This document shows positions 54,401 through 63,993 of a DNA stretch of 64,000 bases, in pieces (the stretch's first letter is position 1; the number at the start of each line of letters is the position of its first letter). The stretch is taken from the NCBI RefSeq assembly GCF_001273845.1, contig NZ_JHBW01000111.1, positions 23,207 to 87,206 of the forward strand, written 5' to 3'. The notes beneath the pieces were generated by a model. The model did no database searches. It had not been told where the DNA came from and saw only the letters and a list, made by a program, of their open reading frames with translations. The DNA comes from Leucobacter musarum subsp. musarum (lineage in GTDB: Bacteria > Actinomycetota > Actinomycetes > Actinomycetales > Microbacteriaceae). The translations under genes were made by a program, and so were the position numbers.

Positions 54401-54538
54401 CGCGCGATGGCCGCCGGGTTCCTCCCGACCGCGGGCGGCATGGCACTCTGGGAGTGGTGGGCGAGCGCAGGCGGCCTCGTCGCGATCGCTGCCTGCATGA
54501 CTCTTCTCGCGATCCGTCAACGTCGGAACGCTCAGTGA
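51407..54538 (+). CDS. Multi-HtaA/Ig heme-binding surface protein
   Basis: 1043 residues. A signal peptide (RLLQVSTIVLAVALVLGGPF) and an acidic Ala/Glu linker lead to HtaA-like domain 1 (about 125-290; GSVAWDFASASQKTD, without the Tyr), a bacterial Ig-like domain (about 300-392), HtaA domain 2 (about 395-580; LTWGVKASFRNYIYN, with Tyr), a second Ig-like domain, HtaA domain 3 (about 697-870; LSWSVSDAFIAYTTC), a final Ig-like domain and a Lys-rich segment. LPTAGG (near 1006), a membrane helix and a basic tail close the protein, resembling a variant sortase signal. It probably passes heme between capture proteins and the membrane. The GTG start follows AAGG. Confidence 0.85.
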   Translation: MSARPRLLQVSTIVLAVALVLGGPFAGAAAWAEPSLGESAVAETDTATPLVDPEVDAAPAEGSQSTGEPAPDAPSGAEGVDVADSVGTEGEAGTSATGETSEAAEVPESSNAPAVEQPAAAAPIAVDAGSVAWDFASASQKTDMQVTALGDVAEAPTSEALVWNGGTGQFTESTGSFELAFDDADGVHLEAIDADTDADVTHVRLVSTDGATAQLLADITPSDDALAVARDVVLTTFPVTYAMESGTAHWSVDSLMLSGAGASALGAGWSADDALGRLTITSAAAATAAPGLPASDEPAPQQTTLALTARATSVVEGSAIAVQASVAPTTASGEVRFSVDGVEQQQAVVVDTGVAKASLKLGVGEHQIEASFAPTDTAKFSASKSQSLKVTVTPKVVDVDITSAQLTWGVKASFRNYIYNFTAFEGRSRLLGTTKQPVAKSEFVWSGGAGSVKSDASSATAAFGAKNGVHFESHPMEGGYALDLQFTNPQVEVSANGSGKLYLDVKSRKFEGMDAISSTYFDEKKVHVGNIQFSGATISGKTTTWSTAPVTLTKIGAEEAFGGFYESGQELDPITLSVNTEQVITSATPTSTSLAASASKVTVGSDVTVTATTKPSKVAGQVTFSAAGKQLGSAVSSRNGAAKATVSLPVGIHSITATFTPKSADYGRSVSSPVSVTVVGETPEKPPVTTPTGASGTAAGSLSWSVSDAFIAYTTCANKEAFGYSHCAKGSIETSGVGAGYLFPQASGSNWDAATQTGTVTYSGAVSFLGYGMTMFNVSNPSITVTGPTSATLSTGNTTSFGASSYQLDLGSASKSVGANGEVTWSGVPVIGSLSSGGAGGSGNQSIGLDALTFTVGSVSQVSYGSTESGADKKTYTPAASAPATTGVTVLTDADKIKPGGRIEIEASGFDKDDEGVLVVLYSDPIVLDDAAKADKNGVVRWSGTLPKDVTGTHTITIQGSSNAGAVIDIVEPKKKKKASQSQAEESAQALEAQAVQDRAMAAGFLPTAGGMALWEWWASAGGLVAIAACMTLLAIRQRRNAQ

Positions 54539-54600
54539 CGCGCATCATTGACGCGCCCGTCCACTCCATTCCCGCACTTCAGAACTCAGGAGATCCATCC

Positions 54601-55545
54601 GTGAACGCCCGAATCCGCCGCTCCGGCGCCCTCCTCGCCGGGGCTGCAATGATCGGCGGGCTGCTGCTCGCCCCGACCGCGGCTCAGGCGCAGCCGGTAC
54701 GCGCTGAGAATGCCGCCTCCGGCGCCTGCGAGGTCACCGGTGGATCGTTTACCTGGGGAGTCAAAGAGAGCTTCCGCGCCTACATCAGCGGCAGCATCGC
54801 CAACGGATCGTGGGAAGAGTCAGACGGAGCGACCTACGAAACCCCGTACTTCTCGTGGGGCGGGGCGACGGGCAGCATCGATCCTGAGACCGGAGAAGGC
54901 GCCGTGTCGTTCACGGGCACGGTGCACTTCACCGGACACGATGGCGTGCTCGACCTCACGCTCGCGAACCCGACCATCGAGTTCGAGGGCGACGGCAAAG
55001 CGGCACTGCTGCTCGATGCGCGCAGCAACGACATGGAGGGCAAGGTCGCGATCGACGCGACGCAGGAGTGGGTCGGCGACGTTACGGTGCCGGATCAGCT
55101 CGGCGTGAGCGACAACGCGCTGCAGCTGCAAGACCTGCCCACGAAGCTCACGAATTCAGGGGCGAAGGCGTTCGCCGGATTCTACGAGGCCGACATCGAT
55201 CTCGACCCGATCGCGGTCGACCTGCAGTTCGCGAGCTGCGCGGATTCTGCCGGTGGGGCAGTCGCCGCAGCCGACGCTGGCGATGCGGACGAGAGCGATG
55301 CCGCGGCCACGACCGACGCCCCGGTGGCGACGCAGACTCCCGCACCGGTGCAGGCGTCGAACGACATCCCCTGGCTTCCGATCATCATCGGCGGCGTCGC
55401 GATCCTCGTGATCGGTGTCACCGGCGGCATCCTGCTCGGTGGGCGCAAGCCGAAGCCCGCAGCGCCGGCCGCCGCCCCGCAGTCGGAGGCGCCGCAGCAG
55501 CCGAACCCGCAGGCGACCGACAAGCTGTTCGGAGACCAGCAGTGA
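54601..55545 (+). CDS. htaB: Membrane-anchored single-HtaA protein (HtaB-like)
   Basis: 314 residues. A signal peptide (RRSGALLAGAAMIGGLLLAP, cleavage after AQA) is followed by one full HtaA domain (about 40-215; FTWGVKESFRAYISGSIANG with the conserved Tyr; FAGFYEADIDLDPIAVDL closing). A Thr/Ala/Pro linker, one membrane helix (LPIIIGGVAILVIGVTGGIL) and a cytosolic Pro/Ala/Gln-rich tail complete it. By analogy with corynebacterial HtaB it should receive heme near the membrane and hand it to HmuT. GTG 54601 is preceded by CAGGAGA. The stop overlaps the hmuT start (GTGA), so the two are translationally coupled, which supports a receptor-binding-protein pair. Confidence 0.88.
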   Translation: MNARIRRSGALLAGAAMIGGLLLAPTAAQAQPVRAENAASGACEVTGGSFTWGVKESFRAYISGSIANGSWEESDGATYETPYFSWGGATGSIDPETGEGAVSFTGTVHFTGHDGVLDLTLANPTIEFEGDGKAALLLDARSNDMEGKVAIDATQEWVGDVTVPDQLGVSDNALQLQDLPTKLTNSGAKAFAGFYEADIDLDPIAVDLQFASCADSAGGAVAAADAGDADESDAAATTDAPVATQTPAPVQASNDIPWLPIIIGGVAILVIGVTGGILLGGRKPKPAAPAAAPQSEAPQQPNPQATDKLFGDQQ

Positions 55546-56663
55546 TCCGCGGTCGACGCATCCCGGCAACGGCAGCGGCGATCCTGAGCGCTGCACTGCT
55601 GCTCGCAGGGTGCTCAACTGCCGGAAACGGTGGGGGAGATGCGGCCTCGGGTGCGTCTGCGCAGCCCTCGGTGCCGCTCGCCGAGTTGCAGACGCTCGAC
55701 GACCCGAAGGCGTATGAGGGGCCCTCGACGGCGGTGCTGCAGCACTCCGAGATCGAGCCGATTGCCGAGAACCCGGTGCAGACGCTGCCCGCCACCGTAC
55801 CGTCGTACGCGACCGACGGATCGAGCAGCGACGTCGTCATCGAGTCGACCGACAAGGTCGTTGCCGCTGATCTCGGCGGCAACATTTCCGTGACGATCGC
55901 CGGCCTCGGCTTCGCCGACAGCCTCGTCGGCGTCGATCAGTCGACCACGCTTGAGAGCCTGAGCGATCTGCCGCGGGTGACCAGTGGGGGCCACACGGTG
56001 AACGCCGAGGCGATCATCGACCTGCACCCCGACCTCGTGATCACCGACGGCACGGTCGGCCCGCGCGACGTGATCGAGCAGCTCCAAGACGTGGGCATCC
56101 AGGTGGTCTTCGTGCAGAACGAGGCTTCGTTTGCCGGTGCCGAGGATCTCGCGCGGCAGGTCGCTGCGATCTACGGCAGCCCCGAGACCGGGGAGCAGCT
56201 CGCTCAGCGCATCACGAGCGAGGTCGTCGCAAAGAAGGCGGAGATCGCGAAGATCGCTCCGGCGAATGCCGACGGTAAGCTGCGCATCGCGTTCGTCTAC
56301 CTGCGCGGCACCGCCGGCGTGTACTACCTCTTCGGCAAGGAGTCGGGAGCCGACCAGCTGATCGAGGCGCTCGGTGGAGTCGACGTCGCCACCGACATGG
56401 GCTGGGACGGCATGAAGCCGATGACCGACGAGGCGCTCGTGAAAGCGAACCCGGATCTCATCCTCGTGATGACGAAGGGCATCGAGTCGGTCGGCGGCGT
56501 CGACGGACTGCTCGAGGAGAAGCCGGCCATCGCCGTGACCACCGCGGGCGAGCACCGTCGGTTCGTCGATATGGAAGACGGCACGATCCTCTCATTCGGA
56601 CCGCGCTCGGCTGACATTCTCGACGCCCTCGCCCGGGCGATCTACGCGCCCGCGGCCGAATAG
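55542..56663 (+). CDS. hmuT: Heme-binding lipoprotein HmuT (ABC substrate-binding)
   Basis: 373 residues. A lipoprotein signal (RIPATAAAILSAALLLAG then Cys24) anchors it outside the membrane. The Peripla_BP_2 fold follows, in two lobes. Candidate heme ligands match HmuT of corynebacteria: His151 in SGGHTVNAEA and Tyr253 with Arg255 in YLRGTAGVYYLFG. It binds heme delivered by HtaA proteins and docks onto HmuU. The GTG start is coupled to htaB (GTGA overlap) and has GGAG 7 nt upstream. The ligand numbering is mine from the translated sequence; the family comparison is from general knowledge. Confidence 0.92.
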   Translation: MIRGRRIPATAAAILSAALLLAGCSTAGNGGGDAASGASAQPSVPLAELQTLDDPKAYEGPSTAVLQHSEIEPIAENPVQTLPATVPSYATDGSSSDVVIESTDKVVAADLGGNISVTIAGLGFADSLVGVDQSTTLESLSDLPRVTSGGHTVNAEAIIDLHPDLVITDGTVGPRDVIEQLQDVGIQVVFVQNEASFAGAEDLARQVAAIYGSPETGEQLAQRITSEVVAKKAEIAKIAPANADGKLRIAFVYLRGTAGVYYLFGKESGADQLIEALGGVDVATDMGWDGMKPMTDEALVKANPDLILVMTKGIESVGGVDGLLEEKPAIAVTTAGEHRRFVDMEDGTILSFGPRSADILDALARAIYAPAAE

Positions 56664-56694
56664 GCCGGCACCCGCCTGCGCGTCGCGGCGCCGA

Positions 56695-56700
56695 TACAAT
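56695..56700 (+). promoter_or_regulatory. -10 box before hmuU
   Basis: TACAAT lies 8 nt before the GTG at 56709. It may give hmuUV a separate, leaderless transcript. Confidence 0.45.
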
Positions 56701-56708
56701 AGAACACT

Positions 56709-57848
56709 GTGTCGGCGCCCACGCGGCTCCAGCGGCACTTTCGGCTCACGCCGCTCCCACCGCACAGAAAGCATCACGTGACGAACGCCACCCAACGGAT
56801 CCTCGGTCGCCGCAGCGCGGGCCGCGGAGCCATCGTCATCATCGCGGCGGCGATCCTGCTCGCGATCGGCATCGTGCTCTCCGCCGGAATGGGGCAGCTC
56901 TCGATCGGGCCCGCTGAGGTCATCGGCTCCATTCTGCAGAAGCTCGGGATCACCAACGGTTGGGCGCCCACCGACGATCTGATGGATCGCACGCTGTGGC
57001 AGATCCGCTTCCCGCGCGTCGTCATGTCGTTGCTTGTCGGTGCAGCACTCGCAGTTGCGGGCGCCGTGATGCAGGCGATCTTCGGCAACCCGCTCGCGGA
57101 GCCCGGCGTCGTCGGCGTGTCATCGGGCGCAGCGCTGGGCGCCTCGGCGTCGATCACGCTCGGCGTCACCGCGTTCGGCAACTGGACGGTCGCGGTCTTC
57201 GCGTTCGCCGGCGGGCTCGCGGCCACCCTCATCGTCTACCTCACCGCGCGGGCCCAGGGGCGCACCGAGATCGTCACGCTGCTGCTGACCGGTGTCGCGA
57301 TCAACGCGTTCGCCGGGGCCGGTATGGCCCTCTTCACCTTCATCGGCGACACCGCCAGCCGCGAGCAGATCGTATTCTGGCAGCTCGGGTCGCTCAACGG
57401 TTCGCGCTGGAACGAAGTCGTCATCGTGGCGGTCGTGGCCGCGATTGCCGCGTTCGTGGCGATCCTGCTTGCCGACCAATACGACCTGCTCTCCCTCGGA
57501 GATCGCACCGCGGCCCACCTCGGCGTGCGCGTGGAGCGCCTGCGCATCGTGTCGATTGTGCTCGTGTCGCTGCTGACGGGCGTCGGCGTCGCATTCGTCG
57601 GGGTCATCTCGTTCGTGGGTCTCGTCGTGCCGCACCTGATGCGCATGATTCTGGGGCCATCGCATCGTATGCTGCTGCTGGCCTCACTGCTCGGCGGTGG
57701 CGTGCTGCTGATCTACGCTGACCTGCTGGCGCGCACCCTCGTCGACGGCGCAGACCTGCCGATCGGCATGCTCACGTCGCTCGTCGGCGGGCCGTTCTTC
57801 TTCTGGCTGATCCGCCGCAATCGCAAACGCGCAGGAGGATGGGCATGA
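56709..57848 (+). CDS. hmuU: Heme ABC transporter permease HmuU
   Basis: 379 residues, a FecCD-family permease with about ten helices. Hallmarks: WQIRFPRVVMSLLVGAALAV, AGAVMQAIFGNPLAEPGVVG, VSSGAALGASASITLG, TAHLGV-like RTAAHLGVRVERLRIVSIVL and FVGVISFVGLVVPHLMRMIL near the C-terminus. It forms the channel for heme with HmuT and HmuV. The start is uncertain: GTG 56709 has a -10 box 8 nt upstream, but GTG 56778 (MTNATQRILGRR) would remove a 23-residue Arg/His-rich extension not needed for the fold. Its stop overlaps the hmuV start by 4 nt. Confidence 0.9.
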   Translation: MSAPTRLQRHFRLTPLPPHRKHHVTNATQRILGRRSAGRGAIVIIAAAILLAIGIVLSAGMGQLSIGPAEVIGSILQKLGITNGWAPTDDLMDRTLWQIRFPRVVMSLLVGAALAVAGAVMQAIFGNPLAEPGVVGVSSGAALGASASITLGVTAFGNWTVAVFAFAGGLAATLIVYLTARAQGRTEIVTLLLTGVAINAFAGAGMALFTFIGDTASREQIVFWQLGSLNGSRWNEVVIVAVVAAIAAFVAILLADQYDLLSLGDRTAAHLGVRVERLRIVSIVLVSLLTGVGVAFVGVISFVGLVVPHLMRMILGPSHRMLLLASLLGGGVLLIYADLLARTLVDGADLPIGMLTSLVGGPFFFWLIRRNRKRAGGWA

Positions 57849-58654
57849 GTGTCTCGACGACTCCGGAGCCCCGCCCCGGCGAGGTCGCACAGCAGGTCAC
57901 CGGTGTGAGCTATCACGTCGGTGAGCTGGCGATCCTCTCCAACGTGACACTCGATGTGCGCTACGGCGAGGTACTCGCGCTCGTCGGCCCGAACGGTGCA
58001 GGGAAGTCGACGCTGCTCAGCGTGCTGTGCGGCGATGTGACTCCGAGCGCTGGATCCGTGACGTTTGACGACCGGGCCATGCACGCGTGGCCCGCGCGCG
58101 AACTGGCCCGCGCCCGTGCGGTGCTGCTGCAGGCGAACCAGGTGGCGTTCTCGTTCACCGCGCAGCAGGTCATCGACATGGGGCGCGCACCGTGGATCGG
58201 CACACCCCAATCCGATGACGATGAACGCGCGATCCACGATGCCACCGTCGCGGCAGATGTGTCTCACCTCACCGGTCGCGGGTTTCCGCATCTCTCCGGT
58301 GGCGAGAAAGCGCGAGTCTCGCTCGCTCGTGTGCTCGCTCAGGAGACCCGCGTCGTGCTGCTCGACGAACCGACGGCAGCGCTCGACCTCAAGCACCAGG
58401 AAGCCGTGCTGCAGATCGCGCGGCAGCTCGCTGCAGCAGGTCGCGCCGTCATCGTCGTGCTCCACGATCTGTCGCTCGCCGGTGCCTACGCCGACGAGGT
58501 CGCGATCCTCGCGGGCGGTGCGCTCGTCGCACGCGGTACGCCCGGTGCGGTGCTCACCGAGCAGCGCATCGCCGACGTCTACGGTGCACCCGTGCGGGTG
58601 ATCCCGGACCCCGACACGGGGCGACCGATTGTGATTCCGCGCCGCAATCACTGA
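57845..58654 (+). CDS. hmuV: Heme ABC transporter ATPase HmuV
   Basis: 269 residues. Walker A VGPNGAGKSTLLSVLCGD, Q-loop LLQANQVAFSF, signature HLSGGEKARVSLARVL, Walker B VVLLDEPTAALDLKHQ and switch VIVVLHDLSLAGAYAD are all present. It powers heme import through HmuU. ATG 57845 is favoured: it overlaps the hmuU stop (ATGA) with CAGGAGG just upstream; an ATG two codons earlier is possible. It ends the heme operon; the next gene begins about 107 nt later with its own signals. Confidence 0.94.
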   Translation: MSVSTTPEPRPGEVAQQVTGVSYHVGELAILSNVTLDVRYGEVLALVGPNGAGKSTLLSVLCGDVTPSAGSVTFDDRAMHAWPARELARARAVLLQANQVAFSFTAQQVIDMGRAPWIGTPQSDDDERAIHDATVAADVSHLTGRGFPHLSGGEKARVSLARVLAQETRVVLLDEPTAALDLKHQEAVLQIARQLAAAGRAVIVVLHDLSLAGAYADEVAILAGGALVARGTPGAVLTEQRIADVYGAPVRVIPDPDTGRPIVIPRRNH

Positions 58655-58761
58655 TCCTGTCATCGAACTGGCAGGTCGCGACAGGTAGTGTGGGGGCATC
58701 TCGCCCCGCGAGCGGCGTGCGAAGAACACAGCAGTAACGAACCCAGACGAAGGAAACCCGA

Positions 58762-59613
58762 GTGGCGCAACGGACCGGTGTGGATGTATCACGTCTCAGT
58801 GCCCGTCAGACGTACCCGGAAGACCGGTTCGATCGGCTGAAGCGTACCGGCCGAGTCGGTGCGCATCGCGTCACCGCGCGCCCCCGCTACATCTGGCAGT
58901 ACCTCATCGCCGGGCTCCTCGGGTTTGCCGTGCTTACCACGCTCGGCATCCTCGCCGTGCAGGGCATCGGCGGCACCGGCAAGCTCTCCCTCGGGCCTTC
59001 CAGTGGGTCCTCCGGATCCTCGAGCGCACAGGTCACCGCAGAGCTCGACCCGACGGCGACGGTGGCGATCCTCAACGGTACGCCCACGCAGTATCTGGCT
59101 GCCGCTCTCGACACGATTGTGACCGAGCAGCAGTGGGGCTCGATCGAGTTCTCGGGGAGCGCCGCGACCGCCGACGTGGCCATCTCCGCGGTGTTCTATT
59201 CCGATCCGGCCGATGCTCCGGCCGCCGCGGGTCTTGCCGAGAAACTCGGCGGAGTCTCCACGTATACGTCGTCCGATTACGAGAAGTACGGCGTGCGGCT
59301 CGTGGTGCTGCTCGGCGCCGACTACAAGGGGCCCGGCATCGATGAAGCCGCGCAGCTCGCCGCGAATGGGGGCGACGCGACCGCTGACACCACTGCCGAG
59401 GCAGAGATCGAGGGTGATGCGACGGGCGCGACTCAGCGGGAAGTGAACCCCGCGACGGGCAACGAGATCAACCCGGACACGGGCCTCGACATCGACCCGA
59501 CGACGGGGTGGGACATTGATGTCGCCACGGGATGGCCGATCGACCCGGCGACGGGTCTGGCGACTGATCCGTCGACGATTGCCGCCGCAGCCGACGCGAC
59601 GGCCGCGCAGTAG
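58762..59613 (+). CDS. LytR_C-domain envelope protein with DPxTG repeats
   Basis: 283 residues. A cytoplasmic N-terminus (VSRLSARQTYPEDRFDRLKR), a membrane helix (YLIAGLLGFAVLTTLGILAV, about 48-67), a Ser/Gly linker and a LytR C-terminal domain (about 92-185; ATVAILNGTPTQYLAAALDT; YGVRLVVLLGADYKGPG). The C-terminus is an unusual tandem array of about five octapeptides of the form DPxTGxxI (INPDTGLDIDPTTGWDI; DVATGWPIDPATGLAT). LytR_C domains occur in envelope proteins linked to wall polymer attachment. The GTG start follows GAAGGAAA. It sits upstream of groL. Confidence 0.83.
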   Translation: MAQRTGVDVSRLSARQTYPEDRFDRLKRTGRVGAHRVTARPRYIWQYLIAGLLGFAVLTTLGILAVQGIGGTGKLSLGPSSGSSGSSSAQVTAELDPTATVAILNGTPTQYLAAALDTIVTEQQWGSIEFSGSAATADVAISAVFYSDPADAPAAAGLAEKLGGVSTYTSSDYEKYGVRLVVLLGADYKGPGIDEAAQLAANGGDATADTTAEAEIEGDATGATQREVNPATGNEINPDTGLDIDPTTGWDIDVATGWPIDPATGLATDPSTIAAAADATAAQ

Positions 59614-59673
59614 ACGCGCCTGCGACCGCCCGAATCTGTTTGCGGAGTGTTCGCTCAGCGCGAGCACGACCGC

Positions 59674-59702
59674 TTGCACTCACTGGGTGGGAGTGCCAAG
59701 AT
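59674..59702 (+). promoter_or_regulatory. Promoter of groL
   Basis: TTGCAC (59674-59679) and CAAGAT (59697-59702) are separated by 17 bp. The CIRCE operator follows immediately downstream. Confidence 0.6.
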
Positions 59703-59707
59703 TGGTG

Positions 59708-59734
59708 TTAGCAGTCGATCCGACTGAGTGCTAA
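59708..59734 (+). promoter_or_regulatory. CIRCE (HrcA) operator
   Basis: TTAGCAGTC, 9 bp, then GAGTGCTAA. It matches the consensus TTAGCACTC-N9-GAGTGCTAA with a single change (C to G) in the left arm. HrcA binding here represses groL until heat stress. Confidence 0.88.
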
Positions 59735-59773
59735 ACATCTGTGCGCGGGCGCCTCGCGTCGGCACGATGATGA

Positions 59774-61429
<1,656 letters not shown>

Positions 61430-61442
61430 GTCCAATCCTCCT

Positions 61443-61480
61443 CACTGAGGGGTCGCGCCTGCGGGCGCGGCCCCTCAGTG
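61443..61480 (+). terminator. Terminator of groL
   Basis: A 17-bp stem with one wobble (61443-61459 and 61464-61480) and a 4-nt loop, followed by CGTTTG. The 61481-61768 stretch beyond holds no gene that I can support; two imperfect copies of a TGTGA...TTGGCTG unit occur near 61490-61530. Confidence 0.75.
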
Positions 61481-61768
61481 CGTTTGTGGGTGTGAATGAG
61501 GTTGGCTGCCGGTGTGAGCTTGGCTGTCGGATCGGCCTTCGTTGCCGACCCGACCCTTGCGTTCGCCTAAGACATCTACCGTCGCGCAGGAGAAATTGCG
61601 CCACACGGTCTTCTGGCGGCGAAGAGACCTGCACCATCGAATATCTCCGGTGCGATGAAAGCCGCAGTCGTCCCTCCCCAATGCGCGGTTCATAGATCGC
61701 GTGCCAATCTCTCCACAGATCAGGGAAGAGCGAGATCGGAGTAGCCTGACGGGCTGCAGGCTGGAGCG

Positions 61769-62577
61769 ATGGAACTCCAGGCTGAAATGCGACGTGCGGG
61801 AGGCGTGATCCGCGCACGTGAACTCTTCGAACGCGGTATCACCGTTCACCAGTTGCGCACCGCCTGCGCGCGGCGGCAGGTGGTGCGCCCTGCGCGTGGC
61901 TGGGTGGCCTTGCCGGATGCCGACTCCGACCTCGTGCACGCACTGCAACACGGCATGTCCATCACATGCGTGTCTTTGGCGCAGAGGCTCGGGCTCTGGG
62001 TGCGCCACGCAGATCAACCGCATCTTGCGGCGCGGTCACCGCACGCACACGCACAGGCCGACTGTGGCACGGTGCATTGGGGGCGCCCAGTCTTTCGGAG
62101 GGAACCCTTTGCTGTGGTCGACTCGATCGAGAATGCGTTGAACTATATAGCAAGATGCCAGCCGTACGAAGAGGCGCTCGCAATCTGGGAGTCGGCGTTG
62201 CAGCAGGAATTGGTGTCAAAGGATGCTCTCGTAAGGCTCCCGTACCGCGGCACAGCTCGGCGCATTCTCGAAGCGTGCACGCTGTTCTCCGGTTCAGGGC
62301 TGGAAAGCTACGTCCTTCGGCGACTCAGAGCGCTGCGGCTGCATGTCGTGCCTCAGGCTTGGGTACTCGGGCGCCGGGTGGATTTCCTGATTGAGCGGAA
62401 CGTTTTCTGGAAGTCGATGGCGCGACGCATACAGGCCGCCAGCGCGATCGCGATAATGTCTCAGACGTGCGCCACGCGCTTGCCGGGTATGTGGTTATTC
62501 GAGTGTCGTACCGTCAAATCTTCGAAGACTGGCCCGAGGTGCAGCGTCTCATCATGGCAGCGTGCTCACAGTGCTGA
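61769..62577 (+). pseudogene. AbiEi/DUF559-type endonuclease-like gene, frameshifted
   Basis: The N-terminal frame (MELQAEMRRAGGVIRARELF, then a helix-turn-helix-like AHQ/RGWVALPDADSDLVHALQ part, a RLGLWVRHADQPHLAA segment and LESYVLRRLRALRLHVVPQA) is followed by VDFLI. Near 62391-62394 one base is missing; the other frame then continues FLEVDGATHTGRQRDRDNVS and VIRVSYRQIFEDWPEVQRLI to a stop at 62575-62577. The second part is a DUF559/Vsr-like nuclease core with Asp, Gln-Arg-Asp and Tyr-Arg-Gln motifs. Such proteins are often called type IV toxin-antitoxin AbiEi-family proteins. The break may be real decay or a sequencing error. Confidence 0.75.
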
Positions 62578-62686
62578 CCCTGCGGAGTCAATGCTCGGAG
62601 TCACAAGTTGGGCGTGTGGTCGAGCAGGGCAGCTCAACTCGCATCTCGTCGCAGCGGAGAAATCTCGTTATGCGGAGGTCGTGCCG

Positions 62687-62715
62687 GGCGGTTTCAGGTG
62701 GTCGTTGCAACACCC
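62687..62715. repeat. IS30 left terminal inverted repeat
   Basis: 29 bp, starting GGCGGTTTCAGGTGG; an exact reverse complement of 63972-64000. Confidence 0.92.
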
Positions 62716-62742
62716 CCTCTTACAGGAGGTCGAGCACCCCTC

Positions 62743-63993
62743 ATGACCCGTCGCAGCAAATACACCACCGAACAGATCAACACCTTTTGGGCGGGCATCG
62801 CGCAAGGACTCACCACGATCGATGCCGCAGCCCAAGCAGCATGCACTCGGGCATGGGGCGAGCGCGCGTTCCGGGATGCTGGAGGCATGATCCCGGCCCC
62901 GCGCATCAGTGATTCTGACCGTTACCTGTTTCGGATTGAACGCGAACAGATCCTGATCGGGATCACTCGAGGAGACTCGATTCGTGCGATCGCGAGAACC
63001 ATCGGTCGTGCCCCGTCAACAGTGCTCCGCGAGCAACGCCGCAATCGGGGCAAGTTCCCGATGTATCGGCCCACACGGACCACGAAACCTGTACGTCAAC
63101 ATCAGTGGTATTCCGCGGTGACCGCGCACGCGCTTGCAGAACATCGCCGTCGCCGCCCGAGGCTTTCCAAGATTGCACGTAACCCGCGTTTAGCAAGCGA
63201 AGTCGAACGGCTTCTCCGCAACAAGTTTTCACCGGTGCAGGTCATGCAACGATTGCGTATGGACTTCCCCGACGACCCGACCATGCAGGTCTCGCATGAA
63301 GCGATCTACCGGTCGATCTTTGTGCAGGGCAAAGGCGAACTCAGACGAGAGCTGGCTGCGTGTTTGCGGAGCGGGAAAGCTGCCCGGATGCCCCGGCAGC
63401 GAGGCCAACGTCATATTCGTTCGTCTCGGGGGCGGATCACTGACATGGTGATGATCTCCGAGCGCCCCGCGGAAGTAGAGGATCGTGCGGTCCCGGGCCA
63501 TTGGGAAGGTGATCTGATCGTGGGGCGGGCAGGGAAAAGCCAGATCGGGACTTTGGTGGAGCGTTCGACCCGGTTCGTGATGCTGCTGCACTTACCCCGC
63601 AAGCGTGACGCGTGGACGGTGTCGGAGCAGATGATTTTACGGATGCGTGATCTGCCTGAGCGGTTGCGGTTGAGTGTGACCTGGGATCAGGGCAAAGAGC
63701 TCGCCCTGCATCAGCGAGTCACGGCTGGGGTCGGGTTGCGTGACGGCGTGTTTTTCTGTGATCCGCACTCGCCCTGGCAGCGGGGCACGAACGAGAACAC
63801 GAACGGGTTGCTGCGACAGTACTTCCCGAAAGGAACGGCGCTGAGCCGCTACTCGCAGGCAGATCTCGACGCGGTTGCTGACGAGATGAATCAGCGTCCC
63901 CGTCAAACGTTGGGGTGGCAGACCCCGGCAGAAGCGTTGGAAGCGTTACTGTCGGACTCGTCACCGTTATCGGGTGTTGCAACGACCACCTGA
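62743..63993 (+). CDS. IS30-family transposase
   Basis: 416 residues. It cuts and rejoins the element ends. The N-terminal helix-turn-helix region (YTTEQINTFWAGIAQGLTTI; GDSIRAIARTIGRAPSTVLR) is followed by an RNase H-like DDE catalytic core: HWEGDLIVGRAGKSQIGTLV (first Asp), VTWDQGKELALHQRV (second Asp) and PWQRGTNENTNGLLRQYFPK (Glu), then MNQRPRQTLGWQTPAEALEA, all typical of IS30. ATG 62743 is preceded by ACAGGAGG. The last codons and stop lie inside the right inverted repeat. The gene appears intact. Confidence 0.94.
   Translation: MTRRSKYTTEQINTFWAGIAQGLTTIDAAAQAACTRAWGERAFRDAGGMIPAPRISDSDRYLFRIEREQILIGITRGDSIRAIARTIGRAPSTVLREQRRNRGKFPMYRPTRTTKPVRQHQWYSAVTAHALAEHRRRRPRLSKIARNPRLASEVERLLRNKFSPVQVMQRLRMDFPDDPTMQVSHEAIYRSIFVQGKGELRRELAACLRSGKAARMPRQRGQRHIRSSRGRITDMVMISERPAEVEDRAVPGHWEGDLIVGRAGKSQIGTLVERSTRFVMLLHLPRKRDAWTVSEQMILRMRDLPERLRLSVTWDQGKELALHQRVTAGVGLRDGVFFCDPHSPWQRGTNENTNGLLRQYFPKGTALSRYSQADLDAVADEMNQRPRQTLGWQTPAEALEALLSDSSPLSGVATTT

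Noticed and set aside
62578..62742. Extension of the transposase frame or of the AbiEi-type gene
   Set aside because: The true nuclease frame stops at 62577, and the transposase has a good ribosome binding site at ATG 62743 inside the left inverted repeat boundary.
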